Shown piece after piece: positions 1 through 8,823 of a stretch of DNA of 64,000 nt. The position numbers were made by a program, and so were the translations under genes. Position 1 is the stretch's first letter. Each line of letters opens with the position of its first letter. The DNA is from Aureibacter tunicatorum (GTDB taxonomy: Bacteria; Bacteroidota; Bacteroidia; Cytophagales; Cyclobacteriaceae). The notes below the pieces were generated by a model. It worked only from the letters and a program-made list of their open reading frames with translations. It was not told the origin of the DNA and ran no database searches. The stretch is taken from contig NZ_AP025305.1 of the NCBI RefSeq assembly GCF_036492635.1, positions 3,038,001-3,102,000 of the forward strand, written 5' to 3'.

Positions 1-849
1 AATATGCCCATAAGGTTTTATTCGAGCCAATTGTCGCCGAATTCTATATACTAAAATATTCAAATAATAGATATCAACATCTTTTTGAAGTTCTTTAGTC
101 AATAATACTGTAAGCTCTTCATTTTTAATCCATCCTTGTTCTTCGACTCTTAATTTCTTTAGCTTGTCTTTTTCTCTCTTTCTAGCCAATACCAATAAAA
201 GATGATTATGCACTCTGTCTCCCAAATCGCAAACCCATTCATTATATCTTAACTTGAGATCGACATTCTCTTCGTCAGTGCTAAGTTTAAAAAAGAACAA
301 AATTGATCCAAAAATTTCAACATTCACTACAGTTTCATTCAAAGGATCATTTTCAAAAAACAACCATTCCTTGCCTCCAATTTTAAGAATTTGCTTATGG
401 GCAATTTCAAAAGTCATATCTCCATTATCCAACATCCATTTACTGTTCTTTGATCTAAAAAATGAACAAACAGGATTTTCACTATCAGGGAATAACATTC
501 CTTCTCCCAAGTCATAAAAGCTATCATCATCCTCATTGGATAAAATATAACTTGTAGGCCTTTCTGAATCGCATAACTCCCAGACAGTATCATCATTACC
601 CCCAAACTGAATCAAAGAATCCTTATTCAATGCGCATACAGAATGATGTATGAGATGAAAATCAACCAAAGTTCCATTTCGACTGTGATCTTTGAGAAAC
701 CAACGCCCTAATTGCCAAAATATAGTAGCATGCAATCTAGAGATATCCAGCAAGGGAATATAGAGATGATTTGATTTTGACCTTCCAATAGCATGCTGGT
801 AGTTCAATACATGCTTTTTCCCTGTTTTTTGGTTTTTAATAAATGCCAT
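1..849 (-). CDS. FHA-domain protein with C-terminal winged-helix-like region (3' end outside window)
   Basis: The minus-strand frame is open from the ATG at 849 to the first base of the window, so 283 codons are visible and the C-terminus is missing. Residues about 1-65 are a forkhead-associated domain: GR at 22-23, SRLHA at 37-41 and NGT at 58-60 are the classic phosphothreonine-binding positions. Residues about 190-283 are basic and helical, ending in a YYLNILVYRIRRQL stretch that resembles the recognition helix of OmpR-type winged-helix domains; this second part is inference. FHA proteins read threonine phosphorylation, so the product probably links a Ser/Thr kinase signal to DNA or to a partner complex. 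A strong terminator separates it from the TerB-like gene upstream, so it probably has its own promoter. No signal peptide is seen. Confidence 0.8.
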   Translation of the reverse strand, partial: MAFIKNQKTGKKHVLNYQHAIGRSKSNHLYIPLLDISRLHATIFWQLGRWFLKDHSRNGTLVDFHLIHHSVCALNKDSLIQFGGNDDTVWELCDSERPTSYILSNEDDDSFYDLGEGMLFPDSENPVCSFFRSKNSKWMLDNGDMTFEIAHKQILKIGGKEWLFFENDPLNETVVNVEIFGSILFFFKLSTDEENVDLKLRYNEWVCDLGDRVHNHLLLVLARKREKDKLKKLRVEEQGWIKNEELTVLLTKELQKDVDIYYLNILVYRIRRQLARIKPYGHI

Positions 850-889
850 TTAAAAAATTGGGAGAAACCCGTTATCATGAAAAACACAA

Positions 890-906
890 GCGACCAAATT
901 GATCGC
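890..906. promoter_or_regulatory. 17-bp near-perfect palindrome upstream of the FHA gene
   Basis: The site reads GCGACCAAATTGATCGC; seven of eight base pairs are symmetric around the central A. It lies about 40 bp upstream of the FHA-protein ATG, where an operator could sit. In the minus-strand RNA the one mismatch becomes a U-G wobble, so a small leader hairpin is an equal possibility. No regulator is identified. Confidence 0.35.
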
Positions 907-957
907 CTAACTTTGAAAATGCTAAATAGCCATTAAATTTAAATCAATTTTCAAGCC

Positions 958-995
958 AAAAAAAACGGGAATAAGTAATAACTTATCCCCGTTTC
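958..995 (-). terminator. Rho-independent terminator after the TerB-like gene
   Basis: Arms of 14 nt (964-977 and 982-995) flank a 4-nt loop and are followed on the minus strand by a run of nine T. The only non-Watson-Crick position (971/988) is A-C read on the plus strand but U-G in the minus-strand RNA, which independently fixes the orientation. Confidence 0.85.
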
Positions 996-1020
996 AAACT
1001 TTATCTTTATAATAAATTTT

Positions 1021-1395
1021 CTAATTATTTTCTTTTATATAATCATCAAGAAACTTACTTTTCAACTCCGTTTCAAACCGATCTATCATTTCTAATTGCT
1101 CCGGCTCCATCTCATTTGAGTGCGCAACAGACTCTAAAACCTCGATGAAAAACAAATATTCAGCATCAGGCCCATTTTCCTTGCAAGTATCTATAGCTTT
1201 ATGATAAGCATACTCCATAGTAGTCTTCCTTGACTTCTCATAATCAAATGACCATTTGATCTCTTTAGCCCTAGGATGATTTTCCAAACAAGCTTCTAAA
1301 GCTCTTACTTCTTCACCTTGAACAATCCCATCAGCTACAGCAATAGCGTAAATCAATTCGCCAAAAGCATCATACAATCTATTTCTATCTATCAT
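1021..1395 (-). CDS. TerB-like small acidic protein
   Basis: This is a 124-residue, cytoplasmic, all-helical acidic protein. The segment AIAVADGIVQGEE at about residues 17-29 has the ADG...E pattern of TerB-family helical domains, in which acidic residues near the helix start bind metal. Family membership is judged by motif and length, not by a search. The ATG directly abuts the stop codon of the giant ATPase gene upstream with no gap, so the two are almost certainly translationally coupled and their products likely work together. TerB-type domains are known from stress and membrane-associated systems; tellurite resistance itself should not be assumed. A terminator follows 26 bp after the stop codon. 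Confidence 0.65.
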   Translation of the reverse strand: MIDRNRLYDAFGELIYAIAVADGIVQGEEVRALEACLENHPRAKEIKWSFDYEKSRKTTMEYAYHKAIDTCKENGPDAEYLFFIEVLESVAHSNEMEPEQLEMIDRFETELKSKFLDDYIKENN

Positions 1396-4300
1396 TTAGT
1401 TTAGGTTTTTATTTATATTTTCATTTAGCGAATCACGATCACCTGTCGCCATCGCATTCAGGCTATTAGCTATCAACTCAATCTGCTCAAGCATTTGCCC
1501 CATTTGATTTCCTCCAGCCAGAGCAAATCGTTGCTTTTTCATAAAAGCGTCTTTTATTCCATTCCAACGTTCTTTCTCTTCTGCACTCAAAACATCCAAA
1601 AGCTCTCTAAAACGCAACAAATTAGCCTCTGCTCCACTCGTCAAAGTCTGAGCTTCTCTTTCATAATGTGAGAAGATCAAAGTATCCAATTCCTCATCAT
1701 TCATAAATGGAATAATTTTCTCAGCCATCTTATTCATATCACGATAAGAACCTTGAAGTTTGAATGGAGGCTCAGTGCGATATTCTTCTGCAATTCCAGC
1801 CGAACGAATATATTCCATATTAACTTTCAGAATTACATCTCTTGCTTTTAACAGCTTCTTTAATACTTCGACATATTCGTTGATTTCTATAGCCGAATGA
1901 TTCGCTTCGAACTCAACTCCTTCTCTTTGCCCTGTTTCTGCAATTTTGATAATCGACAGTACATCTTTATGACTTTTGCCTGCAAGACGCGCCATAGTAG
2001 CATTGGAAGTCAGACAATTTTCCAGATAAGAAAGCTTAAATTCGTGATCAGCATCTCCCAATATATCACCAAGATTATATATATCAGCTCTGTTTGCCAA
2101 CATATCCGGAATCTGGAATTTATCTCCGCTTTCTGTATATGGATTACCAGCCATTACTACGCAGACTTTCTTTCCTCTGAAATCATAAGTCTTTGGCTGA
2201 CCTTTATAAACTCCTTCTATTTTTCTCTGACCATCACACAATGATATAAATTTCTGCAAAAACTCAGGATTACAATGTTGAATATCATCAAGATAAATCA
2301 TCACATTATCTCCCATTTCAAAAGCAAGATTCAATTTTTCCAATTCCTGCTTCGCCCCGGCATTTCCTGCTTCAGAAGGGTCTACTGAAGTGATATCATG
2401 CCCTAGCGCTGGTCCGTTAATTTTCATAAAAATAAGGCCTAAGCGATTAGAAACATATTCCATCAAAGTTGTCTTACCGTATCCCGGAGGAGAAATCAAG
2501 AGCAACATACCCATCAAGTCTGTTCGCTTTCCTGCACCTGCAGAACCTATTTGCTTGGCAAAATTATCACCGATTATTCTTAAATAAACTTTATCGATCA
2601 ATTGATTACGAACAAATGAGCTCAATACTCTCGGCTTAAATTCATTTAACCTCATGTCTTTAGCACAACTTTCAGTCATTTCAACTTTTACTTTTTGAAA
2701 CTCTTCGAAAGCTTGTGTTTCAACATTTCCAAACAATGATAATCTTCGCTGAAAACTATGAAGATCGAGTGTGTATTTTCTATCTTCAATCAAATTATGC
2801 GTCCCCGACAATCCGTCTAATTGCTCAGTAAGCACAACTCTATGCACATTTCTTTTCAGATCAGCTCCAAGCATCAGCAACAATGCCGACTCATTGACAA
2901 AACTCGCATATATTGATTTGTCTTCAGAAATAAAAGCTCTTAGCCATCTGATTATTGTCTGATATCGAACTTCTTCATGAACTGCTTCTACGCTTGCTTC
3001 AAAAGCCTTTTGCATTTTTCGCCCACGAAGTTCCGCATCAAATTTATTAACCAAATCAACAGCAAGTCCATCAACAACAAATTCATCACCCTGTATCAAC
3101 TCTTCGAATAGATAAGCTACAATACTTTCAATATTGACCTTTGAAGACACTTCGGATTGAGTAACAAAAGTTGTTAACCTGACTCTTAACTGATTCTTTA
3201 TTGTTTCAAACTCTTTTGCATCCGGAAATACTTGCAAAATCACTCCAGCACCTTTCAACTGCTGTGAAAGCTTTTCCTTTTCTTCTTTATTTTCCCAAAC
3301 CTGCCAATAGTATCTCGCCAAAGCTCTTTCTTCAGAACTAAACTTCAAGAGCCCCGCATGCTGATACTGTTGTAATAAAGCATTCAGTATTATCAAAGCA
3401 TCCTGATCATGCACTCCTTTGACATAACCTTCAGCATATCTCATAGACATGAATTTTTGAATTACATTCAACAAATCCTTTCTATCCATAATGAGAAGAT
3501 CATCAAAAGACAGATTAACTTTCTTTTCGTCTATTTCAAGCTCTAAATTACCTTCTTGCGCAGAATGAAGAACCTTATATGCTAAATATTCAGCTCGATA
3601 GACTTCTCTGTTTTCAGAAATTAATGTCTGATCCCAGAATCTACTGTATTTGATAAATTGATTATCTTCAATCAATTCGAAATAATTGGTTCCAGTCAAA
3701 TGAAAATACATATTCCCATCCTTATGAACCATCGTCAATCCAAGCCCTTGAGTATTGACTGTAAACTTATGATTTCCTAACTGAATAAGGTTCTCGCCTT
3801 CAGCAAATAATTCCGACTTATCTTTCAGCTGGCGAATACTCTCTTCTTTTACAGACTTAAGCTTACTCTGTATATCATCAGACTTAACAGTATCACCTAA
3901 TTCTTCAAGCTCTTTAACAATACCCCTAAGCTTATCAACCATTAAATCTGAAGCGAAATAACCATTAATCTCATTAACGTCATCAAATCTCGAAACTCTG
4001 CTTCTTACTGATTTGATGATACGCTCCGCCGCTTGATTAAGCGTATTCGCTCTTCTATTTCGAGCTTCAACCAAGCTTATTTTCTTACTCTCAAAGGCAT
4101 TGTAAAGCTCTTCTCTTTTTTGACTTATTGTATCAATAAACTCATCGAACTCTGAGAACTTCCCCTCGAGCTCTTCTAGCTGAACCATCAATTTCGTCAG
4201 ATACTCATCACACTTATCAGGAGTATCACAAAGATCAATATAATTAACCACTCCTTGATCGATCAGCTTTATCTGCGCATTGAACTCTGCTTTTCCTTCC

Positions 4301-6384
4301 TCTCCTAGTAACTGCTTTCTTTTTCGCTTTAAACTAGCTTTTATCTGGTTAAAAGAAGCGTAAATCTCAGAAATGCTATCAATAATTCGCGTCGTTTCTG
4401 TCGCATCTTCTATATCCAGATTGCTCACTATCTCGATTAGCATTTCCAACTCAGAAGAAACTTTGACAATATTCTCTTCCTGCTTATTAGCATCGATTAC
4501 CTTGGCTACTTTCTCAATTTCTTGATCTATCGTCGTAACCTTCTCTTTATATGGATTTAAGGCATCTTCTTTAAGCAAAAACGAAGCACAAGATTTGGAT
4601 ACGTTCTTAGTAAAGTCTTCCAATTCTTTATCATACTCTTCAACCGCAACTTCATTGACATACCTTAAAGTTTTCAATGAAATCACTTCACCTCTTACAG
4701 TTCTCAACGAGGTCAAATAAGAAACAAAATCATCAATAACATGAGGATTTTCTCTTTTCAGTTTACGAATCAGTTCGTCTGCCTTCTTAGTAACTTCATC
4801 AAATTTATCCTGAGTATTCTTCCTGATTTGCCTTACCTTTTCATACTCGTCTACCGCTTGAACTGCCGTTGATTTAATACCATGAAGTTCTTGGCTTAAA
4901 TCATAAGCTTCCTCTCTGTCAAGCCAGTGATAAGTATCTATGATATCCGTGCTAAGCTTTATGATATCAACATACAAATCATTGTAAGCTTCTTCACGAC
5001 TTGTCAATACCATCAATGCATGACATTCAGCCATAGCTCTTACAATATCTTTATTCCCTAATCTATAAAGGTAAGAGTCGTCTTTTCCTTTGATCTGAAA
5101 GTCAGGACCGATAAAAGGAGTTTGCCAAATTTGAACAACATGATGCTTTTTAGCTTCCTTATCTGTCTTGAACAAACACATTTGTCCATTTTCAAATATG
5201 GAAAAACCACTGCACAAAGTAGGGTTCTCTACTTTTTGTTCGATCAAATTGTAATTTAAAAGAAAATAAACCCCCTTTTCTCTATTATAAAATACATATA
5301 AAAAATCTTCGCCATTTGGAGAAGGAATACATCTTTCAAACAACATATGCTCGAGATCCTGCTCAAACTGCTTAAATTCTCCTGTCTGCAAATAATATCC
5401 ATCTGAAAAAATTAGGCCATGGCCTTCCGGCAATAAAATACAAGACTCTTCTATCGTATCTATTCTCTTGACTTCCTGAAGCTTGCTGTTATAAACAAAA
5501 TATCTAAAATCTTCTTGATAAGGCTTTATCCTCATCACTACCAAGTGATCAATCAAAGAATACTCAACAATTGAGTCTTCCAGCCTCTGCTCCGCAAGCT
5601 TCACAGGCTCATTATAGATTCCCTTGCCATCTTTCGTATTGTCTTCGACCTTGATAGTCAAATCCCCACCTACAGCTTCGACAAACACCACATCCTCTAT
5701 TGATATGTGTGGGTGTTCTCCTTCACAATAATCATCTCTTGTAGTTCGCTTCCACTCAAAATCATGTTGGCTTGGAAACTTAAACTCATGATCGCTACGA
5801 CTATCAACATACTCTAGCGCATGATCATGAATCATCCACTTAAATGTCTTTATATCCTGCACATTATCTCCTATGCGGAAAACCATGTGAAGGTGTTGCC
5901 CAATTTTAGCAAATTTAGCAAAGGATGTATCCCTATAATATTTATATAAATTATTAAACTCCTGTTTGAATACCTTATCATTGATTAGGTCCAAAGTTTT
6001 TTGATGAAACTCCCCATTTTCAAACTGAAAAAAGCTAAACACATCTTCGAGCTTAGTTTCAGTCTTTAGCCCCATGTGTATATTATAACCAAACAAAAAA
6101 TGATCTCCGACTGGGAACATGTCTCTTGGAACGCAATTATACTCTGTAGAAACTCTTTCGTTAGCAAGCAAGCTCAAATCAATTGACCCGAAAACACCTT
6201 TACGATCTCCATTTAGCTTTCCAAGCTTTTCCCTCAAATTTTCATTCTCTTTTCGAAGCCTTTGCTTCAATATCTCATATGTGCCTCCGTCAAGCTGTAA
6301 ATCATTATTTTCAAGATTCAAGTCTTCTTGTTTCATTTCAAAAGCGTATTTATTTGGAGAAATATCGGACAAAGTCCTTTTCAA
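1396..6384 (-). CDS. Giant AAA+ ATPase with coiled-coil core ('DNA repair ATPase'-type)
   Basis: The product has 1662 residues. Residues about 30-60 form a short coil, 60-450 are beta-rich with repeating YxxF/xxDG segments that suggest a propeller-like domain, about 480-880 are long coiled coil, and about 1280-1490 are an AAA+ domain. Walker A is PPGYGKTT near residue 1300 and Walker B is MIYLDDIQ near 1362, followed by an AGNPYTESG sensor-1-like strand near 1420. The layout matches proteins annotated as DNA repair ATPases (DUF3686 family, from memory); the repair role has little direct support that I know of. No signal or membrane segment is seen, so it likely acts in the cytoplasm, possibly at the membrane through the flotillin encoded upstream. 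The ATG at 6384 fits because upstream codons lead into a non-coding hairpin region. Confidence 0.75.
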   Translation of the reverse strand: MKRTLSDISPNKYAFEMKQEDLNLENNDLQLDGGTYEILKQRLRKENENLREKLGKLNGDRKGVFGSIDLSLLANERVSTEYNCVPRDMFPVGDHFLFGYNIHMGLKTETKLEDVFSFFQFENGEFHQKTLDLINDKVFKQEFNNLYKYYRDTSFAKFAKIGQHLHMVFRIGDNVQDIKTFKWMIHDHALEYVDSRSDHEFKFPSQHDFEWKRTTRDDYCEGEHPHISIEDVVFVEAVGGDLTIKVEDNTKDGKGIYNEPVKLAEQRLEDSIVEYSLIDHLVVMRIKPYQEDFRYFVYNSKLQEVKRIDTIEESCILLPEGHGLIFSDGYYLQTGEFKQFEQDLEHMLFERCIPSPNGEDFLYVFYNREKGVYFLLNYNLIEQKVENPTLCSGFSIFENGQMCLFKTDKEAKKHHVVQIWQTPFIGPDFQIKGKDDSYLYRLGNKDIVRAMAECHALMVLTSREEAYNDLYVDIIKLSTDIIDTYHWLDREEAYDLSQELHGIKSTAVQAVDEYEKVRQIRKNTQDKFDEVTKKADELIRKLKRENPHVIDDFVSYLTSLRTVRGEVISLKTLRYVNEVAVEEYDKELEDFTKNVSKSCASFLLKEDALNPYKEKVTTIDQEIEKVAKVIDANKQEENIVKVSSELEMLIEIVSNLDIEDATETTRIIDSISEIYASFNQIKASLKRKRKQLLGEEGKAEFNAQIKLIDQGVVNYIDLCDTPDKCDEYLTKLMVQLEELEGKFSEFDEFIDTISQKREELYNAFESKKISLVEARNRRANTLNQAAERIIKSVRSRVSRFDDVNEINGYFASDLMVDKLRGIVKELEELGDTVKSDDIQSKLKSVKEESIRQLKDKSELFAEGENLIQLGNHKFTVNTQGLGLTMVHKDGNMYFHLTGTNYFELIEDNQFIKYSRFWDQTLISENREVYRAEYLAYKVLHSAQEGNLELEIDEKKVNLSFDDLLIMDRKDLLNVIQKFMSMRYAEGYVKGVHDQDALIILNALLQQYQHAGLLKFSSEERALARYYWQVWENKEEKEKLSQQLKGAGVILQVFPDAKEFETIKNQLRVRLTTFVTQSEVSSKVNIESIVAYLFEELIQGDEFVVDGLAVDLVNKFDAELRGRKMQKAFEASVEAVHEEVRYQTIIRWLRAFISEDKSIYASFVNESALLLMLGADLKRNVHRVVLTEQLDGLSGTHNLIEDRKYTLDLHSFQRRLSLFGNVETQAFEEFQKVKVEMTESCAKDMRLNEFKPRVLSSFVRNQLIDKVYLRIIGDNFAKQIGSAGAGKRTDLMGMLLLISPPGYGKTTLMEYVSNRLGLIFMKINGPALGHDITSVDPSEAGNAGAKQELEKLNLAFEMGDNVMIYLDDIQHCNPEFLQKFISLCDGQRKIEGVYKGQPKTYDFRGKKVCVVMAGNPYTESGDKFQIPDMLANRADIYNLGDILGDADHEFKLSYLENCLTSNATMARLAGKSHKDVLSIIKIAETGQREGVEFEANHSAIEINEYVEVLKKLLKARDVILKVNMEYIRSAGIAEEYRTEPPFKLQGSYRDMNKMAEKIIPFMNDEELDTLIFSHYEREAQTLTSGAEANLLRFRELLDVLSAEEKERWNGIKDAFMKKQRFALAGGNQMGQMLEQIELIANSLNAMATGDRDSLNENINKNLN

Positions 6385-6490
6385 TTATAGAAGCGGAACC
6401 CAAGTTTTGAATCCCTTGATAAAAATTGATTTTATAGCAAACTCCACAATGAATATAGCCTAAAAAATAATAGAGTTGCTTTGAGAAAGA

Positions 6491-6520
6491 ATGGGGCAAT
6501 CATTGTAATAATTGCCCCAT
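6491..6520. terminator. 10-bp perfect hairpin between flotillin and ATPase genes (attenuator or weak terminator)
   Basis: ATGGGGCAAT at 6491-6500 and its complement at 6511-6520 enclose a 10-nt loop, 7 nt beyond the flotillin stop codon. The minus-strand side lacks a solid T run (it continues TCTTTCTC), so it may act as an attenuator or mRNA-stabilising hairpin more than as a full stop. It sits in a 142-bp gap, the largest within this module. Confidence 0.5.
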
Positions 6521-6526
6521 CATTTA

Positions 6527-8782
6527 TTAATTCAAACCTAAGCTTGCCGGAGTCTTTTCCTCAACTCCCATCACTTTCGATAGTTGTTGAAGATTTTTAA
6601 GCATGTTTAACGAGCCTTCATCTTCCGCCTGTTGCGTTAACTTGAATAATAATGCTGAAATTGATAGATTTCTTAAATCCTCAGAACTTACGCCAAATTG
6701 ATCAATAAAATCTTTGAAGTTTTCTTTAAAATGATTTCCATCTTTACCATTAAAGAAAGTGTCTTTAACTTCCGTTAAAACAGTACTATTATCCAAAGCT
6801 TTATCAACTGCTTTTCCTGTTGTAATAGCGCTTGTAAGCTTATCAAAGAACATTGACTCTCCACCTACTATATCGATATTCGAAGACTTAAGCGCTTCAG
6901 CCAATACAGATGCTTGAGAAGCCGCAACTTCCTTACCAGCCAATATACGAGCCATTTCGATTTCCTTAGCTTGCTCAAGACGCAATCTAAACTCTTCATG
7001 CGCAACACTTGATGGATCAAGAACTTTCATTGCATCAGCTTTCTGACGTATACCTTCCGCCTCAGCAGTAAGCTTTTCTGTCATAATTTTAGCTTCCACA
7101 AGGCCTTGCTTCTCATTAGCGGATGCTTGCGTCTCTATCACTTCAGCTTGAGCTAAACCTTTTTGTCTTTCCACATCAGCTGCCACGGCTCCAACTTGCT
7201 TATCAGCCTCTGCCTGAGCAGCTCCTTTCACTTCTATCCCCTTAGCGTCTGCTATTGCTATCGCTTCAGTTCCTTTAGCCTCTGCTATCGCCGTTGCTTC
7301 CACTCCTTTAGCTTCAGCCAATGCTTTTGATTCTACAGCCAATGCTTCCGCAGCAGCTTCTTTTTCTCTCGCCTCTGCCTTAGCTTCCATCACTTGAGCC
7401 TCAGCCATACCTATAGCCGCTGCTTCAGACGCTGATGCTTCCGCCAATGTCTTAGTTGCTTCAGCTTCATGAACAGCCGCTACTTCCCTACTCTTAGCAT
7501 CTATCTGAATTTTTTCACCTTCAAGTTTCGATGCTTCTTTAGCAGCCTCTGCTTCCTTGATTTTCTTTACGAGAGCAGCTTCAGCATCCCTTTCAGCATT
7601 AGTCAAAGCCACTGCCTTGCTTCTTTCCGCTTCCGCATAAGCTTGCGTGTCTTTGATCTTCTCCTGTTCTTCAACAACAGCCTTTTCTACAGATACTCTT
7701 TCTCTAATTACATCTTGAATATTCTTTTGCTCTTGTTCTATAGCTCTTTGCTTTTCAATACGAGCAAGCTCTACAATTCTTTCCTTCTCCGTAGCTTCCA
7801 ACAATTGAGCTTGTTGAACCCTTTCATTTTCCACTGCTTCGGTTCTCTCTTTGTTTTTTTCTGCTACTACAACTTCGCGCATTCTATTCTCTTCAGCGAT
7901 TTGAATTTGCTCTTCGGTAGCTATTCTTGCTTTTTCTGCTTTCAGGCGTTCCTCTTCTCTGATTCTGTCCACCTCGGCATGTTCTCTAGCTTTAAGCGAC
8001 TCAATTTCTCTTCTTTGCCTTTCCTCAGCTTCGACTCTTTGTTTATCAAGATTCAAAATAGTCTCTCGAGCCTCAACATCCTGCTGCTTTATTGTCTTTT
8101 CTTTTTCTCTCTCCACTTCATTGGATTGAATCTTTTGCGTAGATGTCAATGCAATAATCTTTTTGATACCTTCCGCATCCAAAATGTTATTCTCATCCAA
8201 ATCCCTTACTGGAGTTTGTTCTAGAAAATCAATCGCACAGTCCTCAAGCTTATAACCATTCAAATCCGTACCGATAATATTTACAATAGCTTGATTAAAT
8301 TCTTTACGTGAAGTATAAAGCTGAACAAATTCAAATTGCTTACCAACCGTTTTTAAAGCCTCAGCAAACTTCGGTTCATATAATTGTCTTAATGTCTCAG
8401 GGTCTGAAGCTCTGTCGCAACCAATTGACTTTGCTACTTCAGCAACCTTATCAACATTCACTCTCACAAAAAATGTCACCTTAATATCCGCTCTCATGTT
8501 GTCCTTACAGATCAAGCCTTCTGAGCCTGTACGCGAGATAGTGATTGTCTTCACACGAATATCCATTTTCTCCAACCTATGAATAACAGGCACTGAAAAC
8601 AAGCCCGATGAAGATACTTTAGGTTTTGTATCAGCACCTCCTAAACCACCCGTTCTAACTAAAACTTCTCCTTGAGCGGCCTTATTATACATTTTAACTA
8701 AAACAGCAGCAATAAAAAGTAGAACAAAGGCTACTCCGCTAATTATCACGAATACCATTGATTCATATAATGATTCTAACAT
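6527..8782 (-). CDS. Flotillin-family (YqiK-like) membrane protein
   Basis: This 751-residue protein has one N-terminal membrane segment (about residues 9-30), an SPFH/band-7 domain (about 35-215) and a very long Glu/Ala/Lys-rich coiled coil (about 215-620) typical of flotillins, with repeats of the type AEAKGxEAxAIA at about 470-530. The C-terminal domain (about 640-750) carries VGGESMFFDKLTSAIT. E. coli YqiK is roughly 550 residues, so the coil here is expanded. Flotillins oligomerise at the inner membrane and scaffold membrane microdomains. It lies 41 bp downstream of a YqiJ-like gene, the same pair as yqiJ-yqiK in E. coli, which strongly supports the call. Here it probably forms a membrane platform for the downstream ATPase and TerB-like protein; that link is inference. 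Confidence 0.88.
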   Translation of the reverse strand: MLESLYESMVFVIISGVAFVLLFIAAVLVKMYNKAAQGEVLVRTGGLGGADTKPKVSSSGLFSVPVIHRLEKMDIRVKTITISRTGSEGLICKDNMRADIKVTFFVRVNVDKVAEVAKSIGCDRASDPETLRQLYEPKFAEALKTVGKQFEFVQLYTSRKEFNQAIVNIIGTDLNGYKLEDCAIDFLEQTPVRDLDENNILDAEGIKKIIALTSTQKIQSNEVEREKEKTIKQQDVEARETILNLDKQRVEAEERQRREIESLKAREHAEVDRIREEERLKAEKARIATEEQIQIAEENRMREVVVAEKNKERTEAVENERVQQAQLLEATEKERIVELARIEKQRAIEQEQKNIQDVIRERVSVEKAVVEEQEKIKDTQAYAEAERSKAVALTNAERDAEAALVKKIKEAEAAKEASKLEGEKIQIDAKSREVAAVHEAEATKTLAEASASEAAAIGMAEAQVMEAKAEAREKEAAAEALAVESKALAEAKGVEATAIAEAKGTEAIAIADAKGIEVKGAAQAEADKQVGAVAADVERQKGLAQAEVIETQASANEKQGLVEAKIMTEKLTAEAEGIRQKADAMKVLDPSSVAHEEFRLRLEQAKEIEMARILAGKEVAASQASVLAEALKSSNIDIVGGESMFFDKLTSAITTGKAVDKALDNSTVLTEVKDTFFNGKDGNHFKENFKDFIDQFGVSSEDLRNLSISALLFKLTQQAEDEGSLNMLKNLQQLSKVMGVEEKTPASLGLN

Positions 8783-8823
8783 AGGTTATTTTTTAAATAG
8801 TTAAATATTCGATTATAAAAAAG

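Noticed and set aside
1021-1395. Tellurite resistance operon
   Set aside because: Only a TerB-like fold is present; no TerC, TerD or TerZ-type genes are near, so a tellurite function is not supported.
7469-8224. 251-codon plus-strand frame inside the flotillin gene
   Set aside because: It is the antisense shadow of the Glu/Ala/Lys-rich coil; its Phe/Ser/Leu-rich product is an artefact of complementing such codons.
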